Shown here: in pieces, positions 11,245-22,608 of the stretch
Numbering within the stretch: position 1 is the first letter of the stretch
How the letters are laid out: each line of letters opens with the position of its first letter
Source of the DNA: Solen grandis
Lineage: Eukaryota; Mollusca; Bivalvia; Adapedonta; Solenidae
Assembly (NCBI GenBank): GCA_021229015.1
Contig: CM037777.1
Span: 28,767,584-28,831,583 of the forward strand
Direction of reading: 5' to 3'
Length of the DNA stretch: 64,000 bases
Program-made: the position numbers and the translations under genes
The notes under the pieces: generated by a model
Told to the model about the DNA's origin: nothing
Databases searched by the model: none
Seen by the model: the letters and a program-made list of their open reading frames with translations, nothing else

Positions 11245-12883
11245 TCCGTGCGTCCGGCGTCAACAATTGCTTCAAACAACATCTCCTCCTAAACGGCTTG
11301 GCCAATTTGAAAAATATTTTGCAGGAATGTTCCTTGGATGAAGCTCTACTAAAGTTGTATAAATGGTTCTGGTCCATTGCATAATTAGGTCACAGGAGCT
11401 AAAAATAGATTTTAAAAATGAAAATTTAAAAAATCTTCTTCTCTGAAACCACAAGGCCTAGCCTTTTGATTTTTGGTATGTAGCATGATCTTATGACTCT
11501 CTACCAGGATTGTACAAATTATGACCCTGGGGTCAAAATTGGCCCCGCCCCAGGGGTCACTTGATTTCACATAGGCTAATATAGGAAAAACTTGAAAAAA
11601 TCTTCTTCTCCGAAACCACAAGGCCTAACCTTTTGATTTTTGGTATGTAGCATCATCTTATGGGCCACTACCAAGATTGTACAAATCATAGCCCTATGGT
11701 GATAAATGACCCCGCACCAGGGGTCACTTGTTTTACATAGAGTTATATAGAAAAATCTTAAAAAATCTTCCTCTATGAATCCATAAGGCCTACGGCTTAG
11801 ATATTTGGTATGTAGCATCATCTTATGGGCCACTACCAAGATTGTACAAATCATAGCCCTATGGTGATAAATGACCCCGCACCAGGGGTCACTTGTTTTA
11901 CATAGAGTTATATAGGAAAATCTTAAAAAATCTTCTTCTATGAATCCATAAGGCCTAGAGCTTAGATATTTGGTATGAAGCATCATCTTATGGGCCACTA
12001 CCAAGATTGTACAAATCATAGCCCTATGGTGATAAATGACCCCGCACCAGGGGTCACTTGTTTTACATAGAGTTATATAGGAAAATCTTAAAAAATCTTC
12101 TTCTATGAATCCATAAGGCCTAGAGCTTAGATATTGGTATGTAGCATCATCTTATGGGCCACTACCAAGATTGTACAAATCATAGCCCTATGGTGATAAA
12201 TGACCCCGCACCAGGGGTCACTTGTTTTACATAGAGTTATATAGGAAAATCTTAAAAAATCTTCTTCTATGAATCCATAAGGCCTAGAGCTTAGATATTT
12301 GGTATGTAGCATCATCTTATGGGCCACTACCAAGATTGTACAAATCATAGCCCTATGGTGATAAATGACCCCGCACCAGGGGTCACTTGTTTTACATAGA
12401 GTTATAGAGGAAAATCTTAAAAAATCTTCTTCTATGAATCCATAAGGCCTAGAGCTTAGATATGTGGTATGAAGCATCATCTTATGGGCCACTACCAAGA
12501 TTGTACAAATCATAGCCCTATGGTGATAAATGACCCCGCACCAGGGGTCACTTGTTTTACATAGAGTTATATAGGAAAATCTTAAAAAATCTTCTTCTAT
12601 GAATCCATAAGGCCTAGAGCTTAGATATTTGGTATGTAGCATCATCTTATGGGCCACTACCAAGATTTTCAAAGTCTTGGCCCTACGGTGATAAATGACC
12701 CTGCGCCCAAGTCTTCTCTGAAACCATATGGCCCATTGCTTAGATATTTGGTGTGTAGTATTGTCAGGGGTAAAATGTTTTAGATTAAGTTATATCAGAA
12801 TCCTTGTCTGTTTAAAAACCTTGACATCAGTTGAAGCAATGGTACTCAGGTGAGCGATTCAGGGCCATCATGGCCCTCTTGTT
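11124..12883 (-). mobile_element. GTGAGC-family Helitron-like element with expanded core array
   Basis: On the minus strand it starts AACAAGAGGGCCATGATGGC and ends in a hairpin with GTGCTCATGTGAGCTAAAAA. Next to the 3' hairpin is a CGTC/CGCA-rich tract with a (GTGC)n run at 11209-11246. The middle is a seven-fold 165-base array, listed separately. The long open frames on the minus strand are products of that array. Confidence 0.75.
11651..12665 (-). repeat. 165-bp tandem array, about seven units
   Basis: The landmark CATCATCTTATGGGCC starts at 11651, 11816, 11981, 12145, 12310, 12475 and 12640, so the spacing is 165 bases with a single 164. Units differ at only a few positions. Because 165 is divisible by three (55 codons), minus-strand frames stay open for 147 and 181 codons with a repeated protein pattern. 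Codon content and the repeat setting argue against a gene. Confidence 0.9.
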
Positions 12884-13645
12884 AGAAGTTCTTTATAAAG
12901 AGCTATGTACAACACTCGTTGTATAATTTTCCAACTGCGATGATAATTATTATTACCCAACTGAGATGATAATATTATTACAAACTCAACATTACAAACT
13001 GTCAACAACTTTCAACTACGGTTGCTTTTCCAACCATAACTTAACAGTTTCATCGGAAACGGAATCACCGGCATGTTTCTTGGAAGCATTTTTTGTCATA
13101 ATAACGCCATCATATATTATTTCTTCAAATATTTGCTTGGTAATAGATTCTGCAATTCATTTTCATTTTTGAAAAAAATTGAGAACACTAGGATTGTCTA
13201 CATTGCTTATTTTTCTCTTTAATCGCCCCAGTTTGCTTCTACCTGCCATTTTAGTGTCTACACAATACGCATGGTACCCGAATACTAATAATGTTAACTT
13301 AGAAAAGGGAACCAACATTATGATTCCCAACTATCAAGAACTTTAACTACTACAGTACACAAAAAAAACCGGGAACCAATGTTAAAACCAAGACTAGTTT
13401 GATACCATAAAATTTGATTTGGAATAAGAATACCGAAATACATGTAATGTTAAGTAACTATGCTGATTGGACATTTCAAATGCATTTTTTCATCCTTCAA
13501 TTTTGTTTTCAATGCATTCTTACCAAAAAATAATGCTGAAAACCGCAAAAACGCGTCTTATCTGTAGCTCTGCAGTGTTATAATGATCTGCACTGTACTA
13601 TCTGAGTGTAACACCAATATTGTTCAGACTGTGTCTTGTCCACAG
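12884..13645. other. intronic sequence before exon 2
   Basis: AT-rich, with no recognised element. It ends in the acceptor CTTGTCCACAG. Confidence 0.35.
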
Positions 13646-13731
13646 GGCCATCAGGACTGTCTGGGACGAAGGCTGCACTGGAGAACCAGGTTGACAGATT
13701 GACCTCTCTACTCGACAAGCTGGAACACAGG
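13646..13731 (+). CDS. exon 2 of the unrecognised coiled-coil-like protein
   Basis: Acceptor TCCACAG, donor AGG|GTCAGT. With the G carried from the previous exon it encodes GPSGLSGTKAALENQVDRLT and then SLLDKLEHR. Leucines and hydrophobic residues fall at heptad-like spacing (ALENQVDRLTSLLDKLEHRV), which suggests a coiled coil. It ends on a codon boundary and continues in phase with the exon at 14216. I could not assign a family. Candidate families with acidic coiled-coil tails were considered but nothing diagnostic was seen. Confidence 0.8.
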
Positions 13732-14215
13732 GTCAGTGGGGGCATTATTCCAGGTTTAGGGTCTCCAGACCCCTTAAATGAGAGGCAGATTGTGTGAGTG
13801 TGTTTGTGTGTGTGAGGGGTATACTTGCATCAATCACCATCCTTTAGCATCCTGTTATCAAGATAGAACACTGGAATAGATAGCTAATGTGTGGAGTATG
13901 ACATGGCAGTGCTGTTGTGATTTAAATCAACTTTCACACAAAATTCTCAGCTAAGGACAAGTAACTTAGGTATATTGGAAATTCATGTTTAATATTTCAC
14001 ATTTCTTAGTTCTTCTTCATGTGTATGTTTATAATGGTATTTGCTTTATATGGATATAATGCTTTGTATTGAAAATTTGTGAAATTTAATTTGAGCACAC
14101 ACGCTTTGTTTACTAAAGAACTGATCTATTTCAGTTTCTTTTTTACAATTGTGTCATTTTCTTATACATGAAGACATGTTATTCAGTTATGTATGATACT
14201 TTCTCTTCCACACAG

Positions 14216-14269
14216 GTCAATTTTGATGGGATTGTAGATGAAGAACTGGACTTATCAGAAGACAAGAAG
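14216..14269 (+). CDS. exon 3 of the unrecognised coiled-coil-like protein
   Basis: A short 54-base, phase 0-0 exon with acceptor CTTCCACACAG and donor AAG|GTATAA. It encodes VNFDGIVDEELDLSEDKK, a strongly acidic linker between two helical segments. As a symmetric exon it could be skipped without breaking the frame. Confidence 0.75.
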
Positions 14270-14304
14270 GTATAATTCATAGTTCTTTTAGAAAACAAGT
14301 TTTT

Positions 14305-15556
14305 AATGTTGCCGCCATGAAATGGCGACAAGCATATAGTTTTACACCTGTCTGTGTGTATGTATCTGTGTGTGCAAGAAATTGTGTCTTGGCTGTAACT
14401 TTTTTGTGTATAGTTGTGTTTTGAAATAACTTGGTACAAGTGATCTATAAGACAAGACAGCGTATTGCAAACAAGTTTTAATAAGCACTAAACATTAAAT
14501 TCTAAACATTAAAATATAAATCACCTTTTCATCAAACTTGTGCAACACTTCAATTATTTACTAAAATTAACACAAGAAGAGTATTCAGATTGTTTCATTT
14601 CAAGTTTAAACATCAGTAAGACTGACAAAGTTAGCTCCCTTAATACTAACAGAGACATATATTACTGTAGTTAAATTAACAACCAAGAAACAAGTTGCTA
14701 GCTTGAAAGTCAAGGTCACACACAAGGTTGACCTTAAAATCTTGTCCCCCTCTAACTGTGTTTTGTTTTGAAATAATTTGGCACAAGTGAAGCACTCTGT
14801 TGATCTTAAAATGGTGCCTCAGCTATAGCTTTGTTTTGACTGGTTGTGTTTTGAAATAACTTGGCACAAGTGATCCTTAGGACAAGACAAAGTGTTGTGA
14901 ATAAGAACCAGGTCACTAGCTTGAAGGTCAAGGTCTCAGCACTTTGTTGACCTTTAAATCGCATCATGGCTGTAACTTTGTAGTGAATGATCATGTTTGT
15001 AACAAAATTGGCACAAGTGATCCCGATTATCCCATTGTGTCACAAAAGAAAAAATGGTTGCTAGCTTCAAGGTCAGGGTCACATCAGTCTTTTGACCTTA
15101 AAATCTGTGCAAGCAATTGTGTTCTGGCTGTTACATTCTTGTGTATGGTCAGATTAAAAAACAACAACAATTAATCCATAGGAAAAGACAGTTTAAACAT
15201 GAGCTGCCCTTTATATGCCCCTGCCATGAAATTACGAAAGGCATATGATGACACTTGTCTGTCTGTGTCTATGTGCTAGTCTGGGCAAGCATTGGATTTG
15301 TTTAGTCTGGGCAAGCAATGGTTTTGTTTTGATATAACAAATGACCCTTGGGACAAGATGATATGTCGTGAACAAGAATCAGGTCACTAGCTTAAAGGTC
15401 AAAGTCACATCTTTTAGTTGAGGTTAGGGTGACAGAGCTCATTTGATCTTAAAATCATCTTCCTTTATATTTCCAGTTTCTCATCATATTCAATGACAAA
15501 AATATCTAATAAAACAAAATGGTGGGGGCATCCATGTCCTATGGGCACATTTCAGT
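14305..15556 (+). mobile_element. pearl-like repeat, GCCATGAAATGGCG family
   Basis: Starts with GCCATGAAATGGCGACAAGCAT and has tandem cores of roughly 100-165 bases marked by TTGGCACAAGTGATCC, AGGTCACTAGCTTGAAGGTC and TTGACCTTAAAATC. A second start-like motif occurs at 15218 (TGCCATGAAATTACGAAAGG), so two copies may be fused. It sits in the intron between exons 3 and 4. The 3' end is poorly defined. Confidence 0.5.
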
Positions 15557-15589
15557 TTTCTGTCAATGGTTCCTAGGTTGGGCTTATTG

Positions 15590-15692
15590 ACTGGAAAGAT
15601 TATGAAATAATCTTGCTCCGGGTTCATACCCATCACCTTCAGATCTGCTGTCATGTGTGCTACCTCTAGACCACAGGGCTCTAACGGACAAT
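15590..15692 (-). mobile_element. tRNA-like SINE head fragment
   Basis: The minus strand reads TGTGGTCTAGAGGTAGCACA (A-box-like) and GGGTATGAACCCGG (B-box-like) 40-50 bases apart. No tRNA fold or CCA-type end is supported, so it is treated as a SINE remnant and not as a working tRNA gene. Confidence 0.45.
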
Positions 15693-16480
15693 GGTGAAGA
15701 AGGTGTTAAACACTCAGTAACTGTAACTTCTGTTGTCACTGGCCACCCATCAGATTTCATCTTATGCCCGACACAACCCAAGATGCTGATTACACTGCAA
15801 TAATGTGTCAGTTACTGGTGTACACATGCTGCAGGTGGAGCCAATTTCTTATTTCTAGCCAATCAGTGCACTTCTTTCACCTCCTTTCATTCTGGCAAAC
15901 TTGGATATTTTCATGGGGTAAGCTGCTGAAATACTGCTGGTTAGCCTTTATACACTGTTATAGAGTAACATGTTGAGGAATCATTAACATTGTGTCATTG
16001 CACATAGCAATTAACAATTCATTAAATATCATGTAACATTCATTTAAATACTTTTTCTTAAATAAGGCATAAAAGAAAGTTGGAGTTTGAGATTTAATAG
16101 GTGAATAAAAGTCTGACATGTTGTTTTGAATTTAATTGATTATCCGTTCAGTTAGAAGTAAACATTTTCATCAGAGGTCAATGAGGAAATAACAATACAC
16201 TCAAACATAATCCGCAGCATAAATATTTTCATCAGTAGATATTATTCAGGTGTCTGTTTAGATTCTGTCAAAGCTGACCTTTGTACTTGCCCTCATGCCC
16301 CATTGGTTGCATATACCATTATATACCCTACTAGATCATCAGAAAGTGAGATCAGACTAAAGGATGTCCACTGAGAATGGTTATAGTTTTATACTGGTCA
16401 CGTATCTCATGTTCTTGATAGCCCTCTTGAATGTGACAAAGGATGGAAGTGTGGTGAGCATGTACTGGGGATTGTTTCAG

Positions 16481-16590
16481 GTGCTGCTGTACCAGAGGGA
16501 CATGACTCTAGCAGAGGGACAGATGGACACATTCAAACAGAGTCTACGAGCTTACATTGAGGCCACCAATGCTGCCCCAGGCTGCCTCAA
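16481..16590 (+). CDS. exon 4 of the unrecognised coiled-coil-like protein
   Basis: Acceptor TTGTTTCAG, donor CTCAA|GTAAGT. In phase with exon 3 it encodes VLLYQRDMTLAEGQMDTFKQ, then SLRAYIEATNAAPGCL, plus two bases of the next codon. The pattern is again helical and coiled-coil-like. The following exon would lie to the right, but the scaffold gap begins only 363 bases later and no continuation is found in the rest of the window. Confidence 0.8.
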
Positions 16591-16953
16591 GTAAGTCCAT
16601 GTATATTCTATAGTGTACTGGAATACACATGTACATTTTATATGATAGATATACAGTTAAACTCAGTCAAATTCAGAGCTTTTGATATTTAAAACTTGCT
16701 CTAGAACTTTGATCAGCACATTATGAATCAGTTTGTAAACTTGGACTGGCTCCACATGACAATCATTAATTGTTCCAGATTTATAGATGAGATGCATTTA
16801 TCAAATTCCTCTACCCTACCATGAATAATATCTTTGAAAATCTAAACTAATGATCAGTAAGTTAAAAAACATTGACCATTCAACAGTCGAAAAGAAATAT
16901 TTTTAAAATAAATACAACCACAAATTTTGCCAGTTTCTCCAGGAAAACTAATA

Positions 16954-17053
16954 NNNNNNNNNNNNNNNNNNNNNNNNNNNNNNNNNNNNNNNNNNNNNNN
17001 NNNNNNNNNNNNNNNNNNNNNNNNNNNNNNNNNNNNNNNNNNNNNNNNNNNNN
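16954..17053. other. assembly gap (100 N)
   Basis: Exactly 100 N, the usual placeholder for a gap of unknown size in scaffolding. The left flank is ordinary intron-like sequence. The right flank starts inside a repeated module that also occurs inverted near 30380-30640, so the join probably failed because of repeats. Confidence 0.95.
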
Positions 17054-17324
17054 CAGGCCGTCATGTTTGTGGTCAAGCTTAAACTTCTGCATAAAATTTG
17101 ATATAAAATTTAAATTGCTAGATTGACATCTATATAGGAGAAAAGCATGAGAGAGATTAAACAGTAGCTAAGCAACTGTTAACATACTTACAGAACAAAT
17201 TCATTTCTATGTCTTATGTGACATTTGATCTCCAATCCATTTATCTCCAAAGAAGATAGCAGAAAATCTGATTAATCTGTAAAACAACATTTAAAATGGT
17301 CCCATGCTTTCAACCTTAAGTACA

Positions 17325-20040
17325 AACAAGACTCTGTCACAGACAGTATATCCCCCGCCGATCGGTGCTTGTTTGAAGAAAGGGTTAAGTCAGAATTTGC
17401 ATAAAAAGAAAATGGGAAGAAATCAGACGGTTGGATGCTAGACAAAAGGCGATCATTTGCTAAGGTGAGCTAAAAATTGAGTGATGGCAAAAAATGATGA
17501 TATGTGCTGTAGTACATGTGGGTTGGTCAGTTCAGTGGCAACAAAATGATTCAGAACCATTAAAGGAATAAATCACAGGCTACTGTGTTGAAAGGTCCAA
17601 CCGGAACATGCCAATAATATGCGTATCTCTTATTGATATTAATGGTTCCCATTAAGTTTTGTTGAAATCCAGTAATTCGTTGCTAAGAAATAGCGCAGAA
17701 ACAAATGCTATTCTGTATACATACTGCATAACTTATCAAGGGCCATACCTCTGTCTTAAATTGTCCGACCGAAACATGCAAAAGATACAGTGGTGCTATC
17801 GTATCGGTTGTCAAAAAACACAATTAATATACGATTGAAATACAAACGATATTCGATATGCGTTGTACGATCTGCAATATGCGATAGCAAGTTTGATTTA
17901 CCTGTAAAATTCGATACCATGCGATGCGTTTATAATCTGATACCATACGATATACTATCTGCGATTTACAATATGGGATATACGGTAAGCACAGTTTACA
18001 TGACATTTTTATACCTGCAAGCTTATTTGACTACAAGTTCAGGGATATGCCAAAACTTCATGTTGTTAACAATATTTATCGTCACATATAACTGGTAATC
18101 CGTGTGTTCATCTGAAATAAACATAGCGAGCGACAGGAAATGGTGACATACTAAATTGCAGTCCCCCTGAAAAAGCGGCGGACTCTGTGATCTCCATCGA
18201 GACCACTGTTAACGGCACATGTAATGAGAGAAATTTTTTTTTTTTAAAGAAGATTATTTATAAATATATTTTTATGATTACGTGTAATAATAACAATCAC
18301 AATAAAAACAAATGATAACAGTAATTTACTGATATCTAGCACTCTGCTACATGTGTTAACACAATATCTTTTGGAGTATTTACATTAAAGTTTTACATTA
18401 ACCCACCGAACTAAATAAAATGTACACATACTACAGAATGATGATATTTAAGATATTAAGAAAGTACCTAACAAGAGAGAGAGAAATATCTATCTATTTT
18501 CTCATTAACAAAACTTCGTAAGCTTTTGTTTTATTTTATTTTTTTTATGTATTTCCAATACATATTAAGTGACTGTCAAAGTTATTGATTGAATGTATGT
18601 ATTTAATTTATGAACTTCAATCAGGATCTCGGATAAACAGCTGGTATTTTAAAAAGAACAAAAATTATTTATTTGTTTAGTATTTTGCATGCATGTCAAA
18701 CAATTCAAACAGGTGTGATAATTATTATTTAGACAGACTAAATCTTATTCATATTGGACAATATTCAATGTTTATGGATTAAATTTTGGGTGCGTGATTT
18801 TGTTCTTTCCACTTTATTGTACAAGTCCTTAAAAAAGTATGAATATAATATAATTGGTCCATGCCCTTTTATATATGATCGCGACCGCTCAATGAGTGCT
18901 CGTGAACCAACACATAGAAGTACAGCATGTGCTAGAGAACTTCTGGTTAACTGTCAAATAGCCGAAAAGAATGTAATGATGCATGAACAACTGCATGCAA
19001 CCTGCACCTTATATATAGAGAGAAAGAGATACCCGTATTGCTGCTTCTTTAAACAATTAATTAATTAAAACAAGAGGCCCAAGGGCCATAAACGCTCACC
19101 AGTGTAAATCAGCATATTCAAGATGATTTTTTCTATAAGGAAATCAAATGACAAACCAGAGATCAACTTCATTTTAGCAATCATGGCAGACATTATGATA
19201 TAAGATTTATGATATACCATTGTTTTAGGATACGATGCGATACGACCCTGTTCATTATGTTTAATACGAGTGAATGTGATAGGATACGATTAGATATGTT
19301 ACGATGCGATTGAGTATACTATACGATATGATACGATGCAATAAGAACGATATATGTTATTTTTGACAACTGATACGATAGCGCCACTGTAAGCGCATAT
19401 CAAATGATGGTTGCCATGAAGTTTCTTTAAAATCCAGTCAGTAGTTGCAAAGAAATAGCGTGGAAATGAATGTTACTCTGTATACATACTGCATAACTAA
19501 ATAAAGGCCATAACTCTGTGTTAAATGATCTGAACAGAACATGCCAAGGATGTGCAATCTCCTACTGGTAATGATGGTTGCCATGAAGTTTTTTTAAAAT
19601 CCAGTACGTAGTTGCAGAGAAATAGTGCGGAAACAAATGTTACTCTGTATACATATTGCATAACTAATCAAGGGCCATAACTCTGGGTTAAATGGTCACA
19701 TCGAAACATGCCATGGATATGCGCATCTCCTAGTAATAACGGTTGACATGAAGTTTCGTTAAAATCCACTAAGTAGTTGCAGAGAAATAGTGCGGAAACA
19801 AATGTTACTCTGTATTCATATTGCATAACTAATCAAGGGCCATAACTCTAAGTTAAATGGTCCGATAGAAACATTCCGAGGACATGCCGATCTCCTATTG
19901 GTAATGATGGTTGCCATGAAGTTTCTTTAAAATCCAGTTAGTAGTTGCAGAGAAATAGCGCAGAAACAAATATCAGACGGACGGACGGAATGACGGATGG
20001 ACGCAATATCCCTCTTTTCCCTCCATCGGCGGGGGATAAT
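17325..20040 (+). mobile_element. pearl/Helitron-like element carrying a nested TIR element
   Basis: Starts AACAAGACTCTGTCACAGAC followed by ATATCCCCCGCCGATCGG and ends with GACGGACGGACGG, then CATCGGCGGGGGATAAT. Cores repeat CATATTGCATAACTAATCAA and GGGCCATAACTCTG, plus TTGCCATGAAGTTTCTTTAA. The 1602-bp TIR element at 17788-19389 interrupts it. The uninterrupted target (CTTAAGTAC..., then TTGTTCCTATAAAATA) is readable at 30370-30390 in the inverted module. Confidence 0.7.
17788..19389 (+). mobile_element. CAGTGG-family TIR element, copy A (1602 bp)
   Basis: Ends are CAGTGGTGCTATCGTATCGG and, inverted, CAGTGGCGCTATCGTATCAG, flanked by TA on both sides. The last 200 bases at each end are full of degenerate CGATACGATGCGATACG motifs. 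The target is a core unit of the pearl-like element, which elsewhere (19690-19720) reads through the same place without interruption. The interior includes a left arm shared with copy C and a GTGAGC-type 5' end fragment near 19070. No transposase is seen. Confidence 0.85.
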
Positions 20041-21119
20041 TAATGGTTCCTATAAAATAGCTTTACTATTACTATCACCACCAACAATATTCGGTATGGA
20101 AATATACTGATAGAATGTCTTCCCCCTCGGAATATAATATTTCTATGATGAATATTTAATTTCAAAATAATAATTTAATAATACATGTAATGTGTATAAA
20201 ATAGAAAAAAATAGATATGAATCAAATTAATTAATGGCAGAAATTTGTAGTCATGTTGTTGTTGTTGTCTGGTAGATTCCTCTGTTGTCTTCGGAACACT
20301 CCTTTAGTTTGAGTTTTCTGTATTAAGAGTCACACTTCATTATGTACACTTGAAATGTTTAGGCATTAATAAAGTCGGTACAGTTTATGTTACATAAGTG
20401 CCCTAGCTATAAGCTATAGTGTATGTATGTAGATTCTATATACACACAGTTATTTTAAGTTACTTGTTATTTATTGTATAATATTAGCTATAATAAAGGA
20501 CCAGTTTCTGACTAAGCTACCCAGTGACACTACATAACACCCTGGTTCTTTCTGTGATAATGCTCTCACAATAGGCCTGCAACCATCTTTCATGTTTTCT
20601 GTCATGTTAATTAGTACCGGTAATAACATTCATGTTGTGTAGACGTCAATTGTCACTCCCTTACCTTAGGGTGAGATTGGGGGTGTGGGGTGAGTGACGG
20701 TATAATAGTAACAGCGATACATAAAGGTGACATATCCGGTCAAAATAAACACATGCTGTGCCTGCTGATAAGAAGGTATGGCACGCGTCTGGTGTTATGA
20801 AATACAATTAAGTTGAATAAATATACACATCCATACACAAACATACATACACATACATACATAAATGTACAGAGACATGAAAAAAAAAAATTCAATCAAA
20901 GATATATTTTTAAGCAAATTATACATGTAACAAAATGGAACTTAGAGATTTTTTTTCCATCATCATTTTTATCATGTAGTGAACTTTGTGTTTTCACAGA
21001 TAAGGAGAGATCTGTAATTTGACTAAAAATGCATGCCTCTATTCTCAAAGGCAGTATGTTAATCTTCTATGGCTAGCATCATTTTCCGATTATTATGGCA
21101 CCATGAATGGGGTGCATTT

Positions 21120-21352
21120 TTTTTTTTTTTTTTTTAAGACAGCATCGGAAAAGACAGTGGTTGGATAAAAGGGAGTCTGGGTGTGGGTGGTAGAACCAGG
21201 GCAGAGTTCTCCAAGTTCCCATAGCAATCCCAATTGCCAAGGGCAAGACAAGGGCAAATCCTGTACAAATTTTATATGTTTTTGGTTTGATGCAATCACC
21301 GGAGGAATGTGTCCCACTTGGGATTTAACTCCAAGACCTCCAGATATCATAT
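21120..21352 (-). mobile_element. tRNA-derived SINE
   Basis: The reverse complement of 25533-25800: GATTGCATCAAACC, TTTGTACAGGATTTGCCCTT, GGGATTGCTATGGGAACTTG and GACAGCATCGGAAAAGACAG are all shared. The head carries GGAGTTAAATCCCAAGTGGG, a decayed B box. A T-run at 21118-21135 marks the tail. Confidence 0.65.
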
Positions 21353-21431
21353 AACTTATTCAAACTGATGAGAGAGAGAGAAAATATGTTCTGTGCAAAT
21401 TATGACTTATTCATTTTATTGTTTGCATGTG

Positions 21432-21472
<41 letters not shown>

Positions 21473-21497
21473 GGGTAAATAAAGTAGGAAATAAAAA
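21353..21497 (+). mobile_element. middle part of the outer CAGTGG-family copy O, with (GA)n and G-run
   Basis: Matches 28975-29125 of copy C: TTATTCAAACTGA, then AAATATGTTCTGTGC, TGTGTGGAGAGAGAGA, and AAATGAAGTAGGATATAAAA. The (GA)n G11 tract lies at 21433-21475. The GTGAGC element at 21498 breaks the copy, which resumes at 32185. Confidence 0.65.
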
Positions 21498-22608
21498 CAA
21501 GAGGACCAAGATGGCCCTGAATTGCTCACCTGAGAAACATTGCCTTCATTGCCAATTATTGTATTATGAGTCATACTGAATACATAATCCATGCAAAAGT
21601 ACAGCAAGATCATCAAAATTCCACACAAAAACTGTACCTGCCATCCAAATTTTGAAAGTCAAAGCTCTAATAAGTCTATATAAAATCAAGTGACTCCTGG
21701 GGTGGGGTCAATTCTGACGCCAGGGCCATGATATGAACAGATTTGATTGAGGTCCACTAGTAAACATATTAACTCCAGGCTTTGTGGTTTCTGACAAGAA
21801 GATTTTTTTGAGGGTTTTCCTATACATGTCTATGTAAAATCAAGTGATCCCCTAACAGGGTTACCACAAAATTGCAAAGTCAAAATTCCCTGACTTTTCC
21901 CTGATTTTTCCCTGACCAAACTCAAAATTCCCTGACCAAATTAAGCGAAAATCCAGCGGCAAATACAGATCTTCCAAAACTAAGTTAAATTCTAGATTAT
22001 TTTTTATTTTCAAACATGAAATGATGGTGAGTCAGTTGGGTGCTATTGGGAACTTATTTAATATTATGCCAATCTGACAATTCAAACTGACTGAAAAAAG
22101 CCAAATGGAAGAAACTGCCTTAGCCTTTCCTTATTATAATCCTCCTGCTGTTTGGTCGACATTCCTTGATTGTAAAATTCCCTGACTTTTTCTGAATTTC
22201 CAAATTTCCCTGACCAATTTTAAATTTCCCTGACTTTTCCCTGACCTTGAAAAAAAATAAAAATTTCCCTGACTTTTCCCTGACCGTGGGAACCCTGCCT
22301 AAGGCAGGGCCAATTTTGACCCCAGGGCCATGATTTGAACAAACTTGATAGAGGTTCACTAAGCCATGTCACACACCAAATATCTAAACTCTAGGCCTTG
22401 TGGTTTCTGACAAGAAGATTTTTCTAGATTTTCCTAAATAAGTCTATATAAAATCAAGTAACCCTTAGGGCATGGCCAATTTTGACCCCAGGGCCATGAT
22501 TTGATCAAACTTGGTAAATGTCTACTAGGCCATGTTACACACCAAATATCTAAACTCTAGGCCTTGTGGTTTCTGAGAAGAAGATTTTTCTACTTTTTTT
22601 CCTATATA
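21498..22608 (+). mobile_element. GTGAGC-family element E21, 5' part
   Basis: Begins CAAGAGGACCAAGATGGCCC and contains cores with CTAGGCCTTGTGGTTTCTGA and ATTTTGACCCCAGGGCCATG. It is interrupted by a MITE (21856-22297) and then by the 9-kb copy B at a TATA, and resumes at 31640. Confidence 0.8.
21856..22297. mobile_element. 442-bp TIR MITE, hAT-like, target CCTAA
   Basis: Inverted ends start CAGGGTTACCAC and CAGGGTTCCCAC, followed by subterminal TCAGGGAAAAGTCAGGGAA repeats. CCTAA is duplicated on both sides (21851-21855, 22298-22302). The same core at 48140 reads through uninterrupted (GACCCCTAAGGCGGGG), confirming the insertion. CAGGGTT ends are common in hAT elements, but a 5-bp duplication is shorter than the usual 8, so the superfamily is tentative. 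No ORF. Confidence 0.8.

Larger units (their letters stand above)
17054..21095 (-). repeat. left copy of an inverted duplicated module (with insertions)
   Basis: Without its insertion (17325-20040) this is about 1.3 kb and is the reverse complement of 27120-27892 plus 29932-30640. Shared landmarks: GCTAAGCAACTGTTAACATA with 30520-30540; CTGGTAGATTCCTCTGTTGT with 29990-30010; GACATATCCGGTCAAAATAA with 27470-27485; AATCTTCTATGGCTAGCATC with 27160-27185. It appears to be an internal part of the long form of the CAGTGG transposon. No coding capacity is recognised. Confidence 0.7.

Noticed and set aside
11651..12665. CRISPR-like array
   Set aside because: Units are contiguous 165-bp repeats without spacers, in a eukaryotic genome.
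11576..12672. 147- and 181-codon minus-strand frames as a repeat protein
   Set aside because: They follow the 165-bp non-coding tandem array, whose period is divisible by three. No start context or splice sites, and the array lies inside a mobile element.
18754..19068. 104-codon frame in copy A
   Set aside because: The corresponding frame is not kept in copy C (28795-28970), so it is not under coding constraint.
21118..21135. poly(T) as a transcription terminator
   Set aside because: It is the A-tail side of a SINE in reverse orientation.
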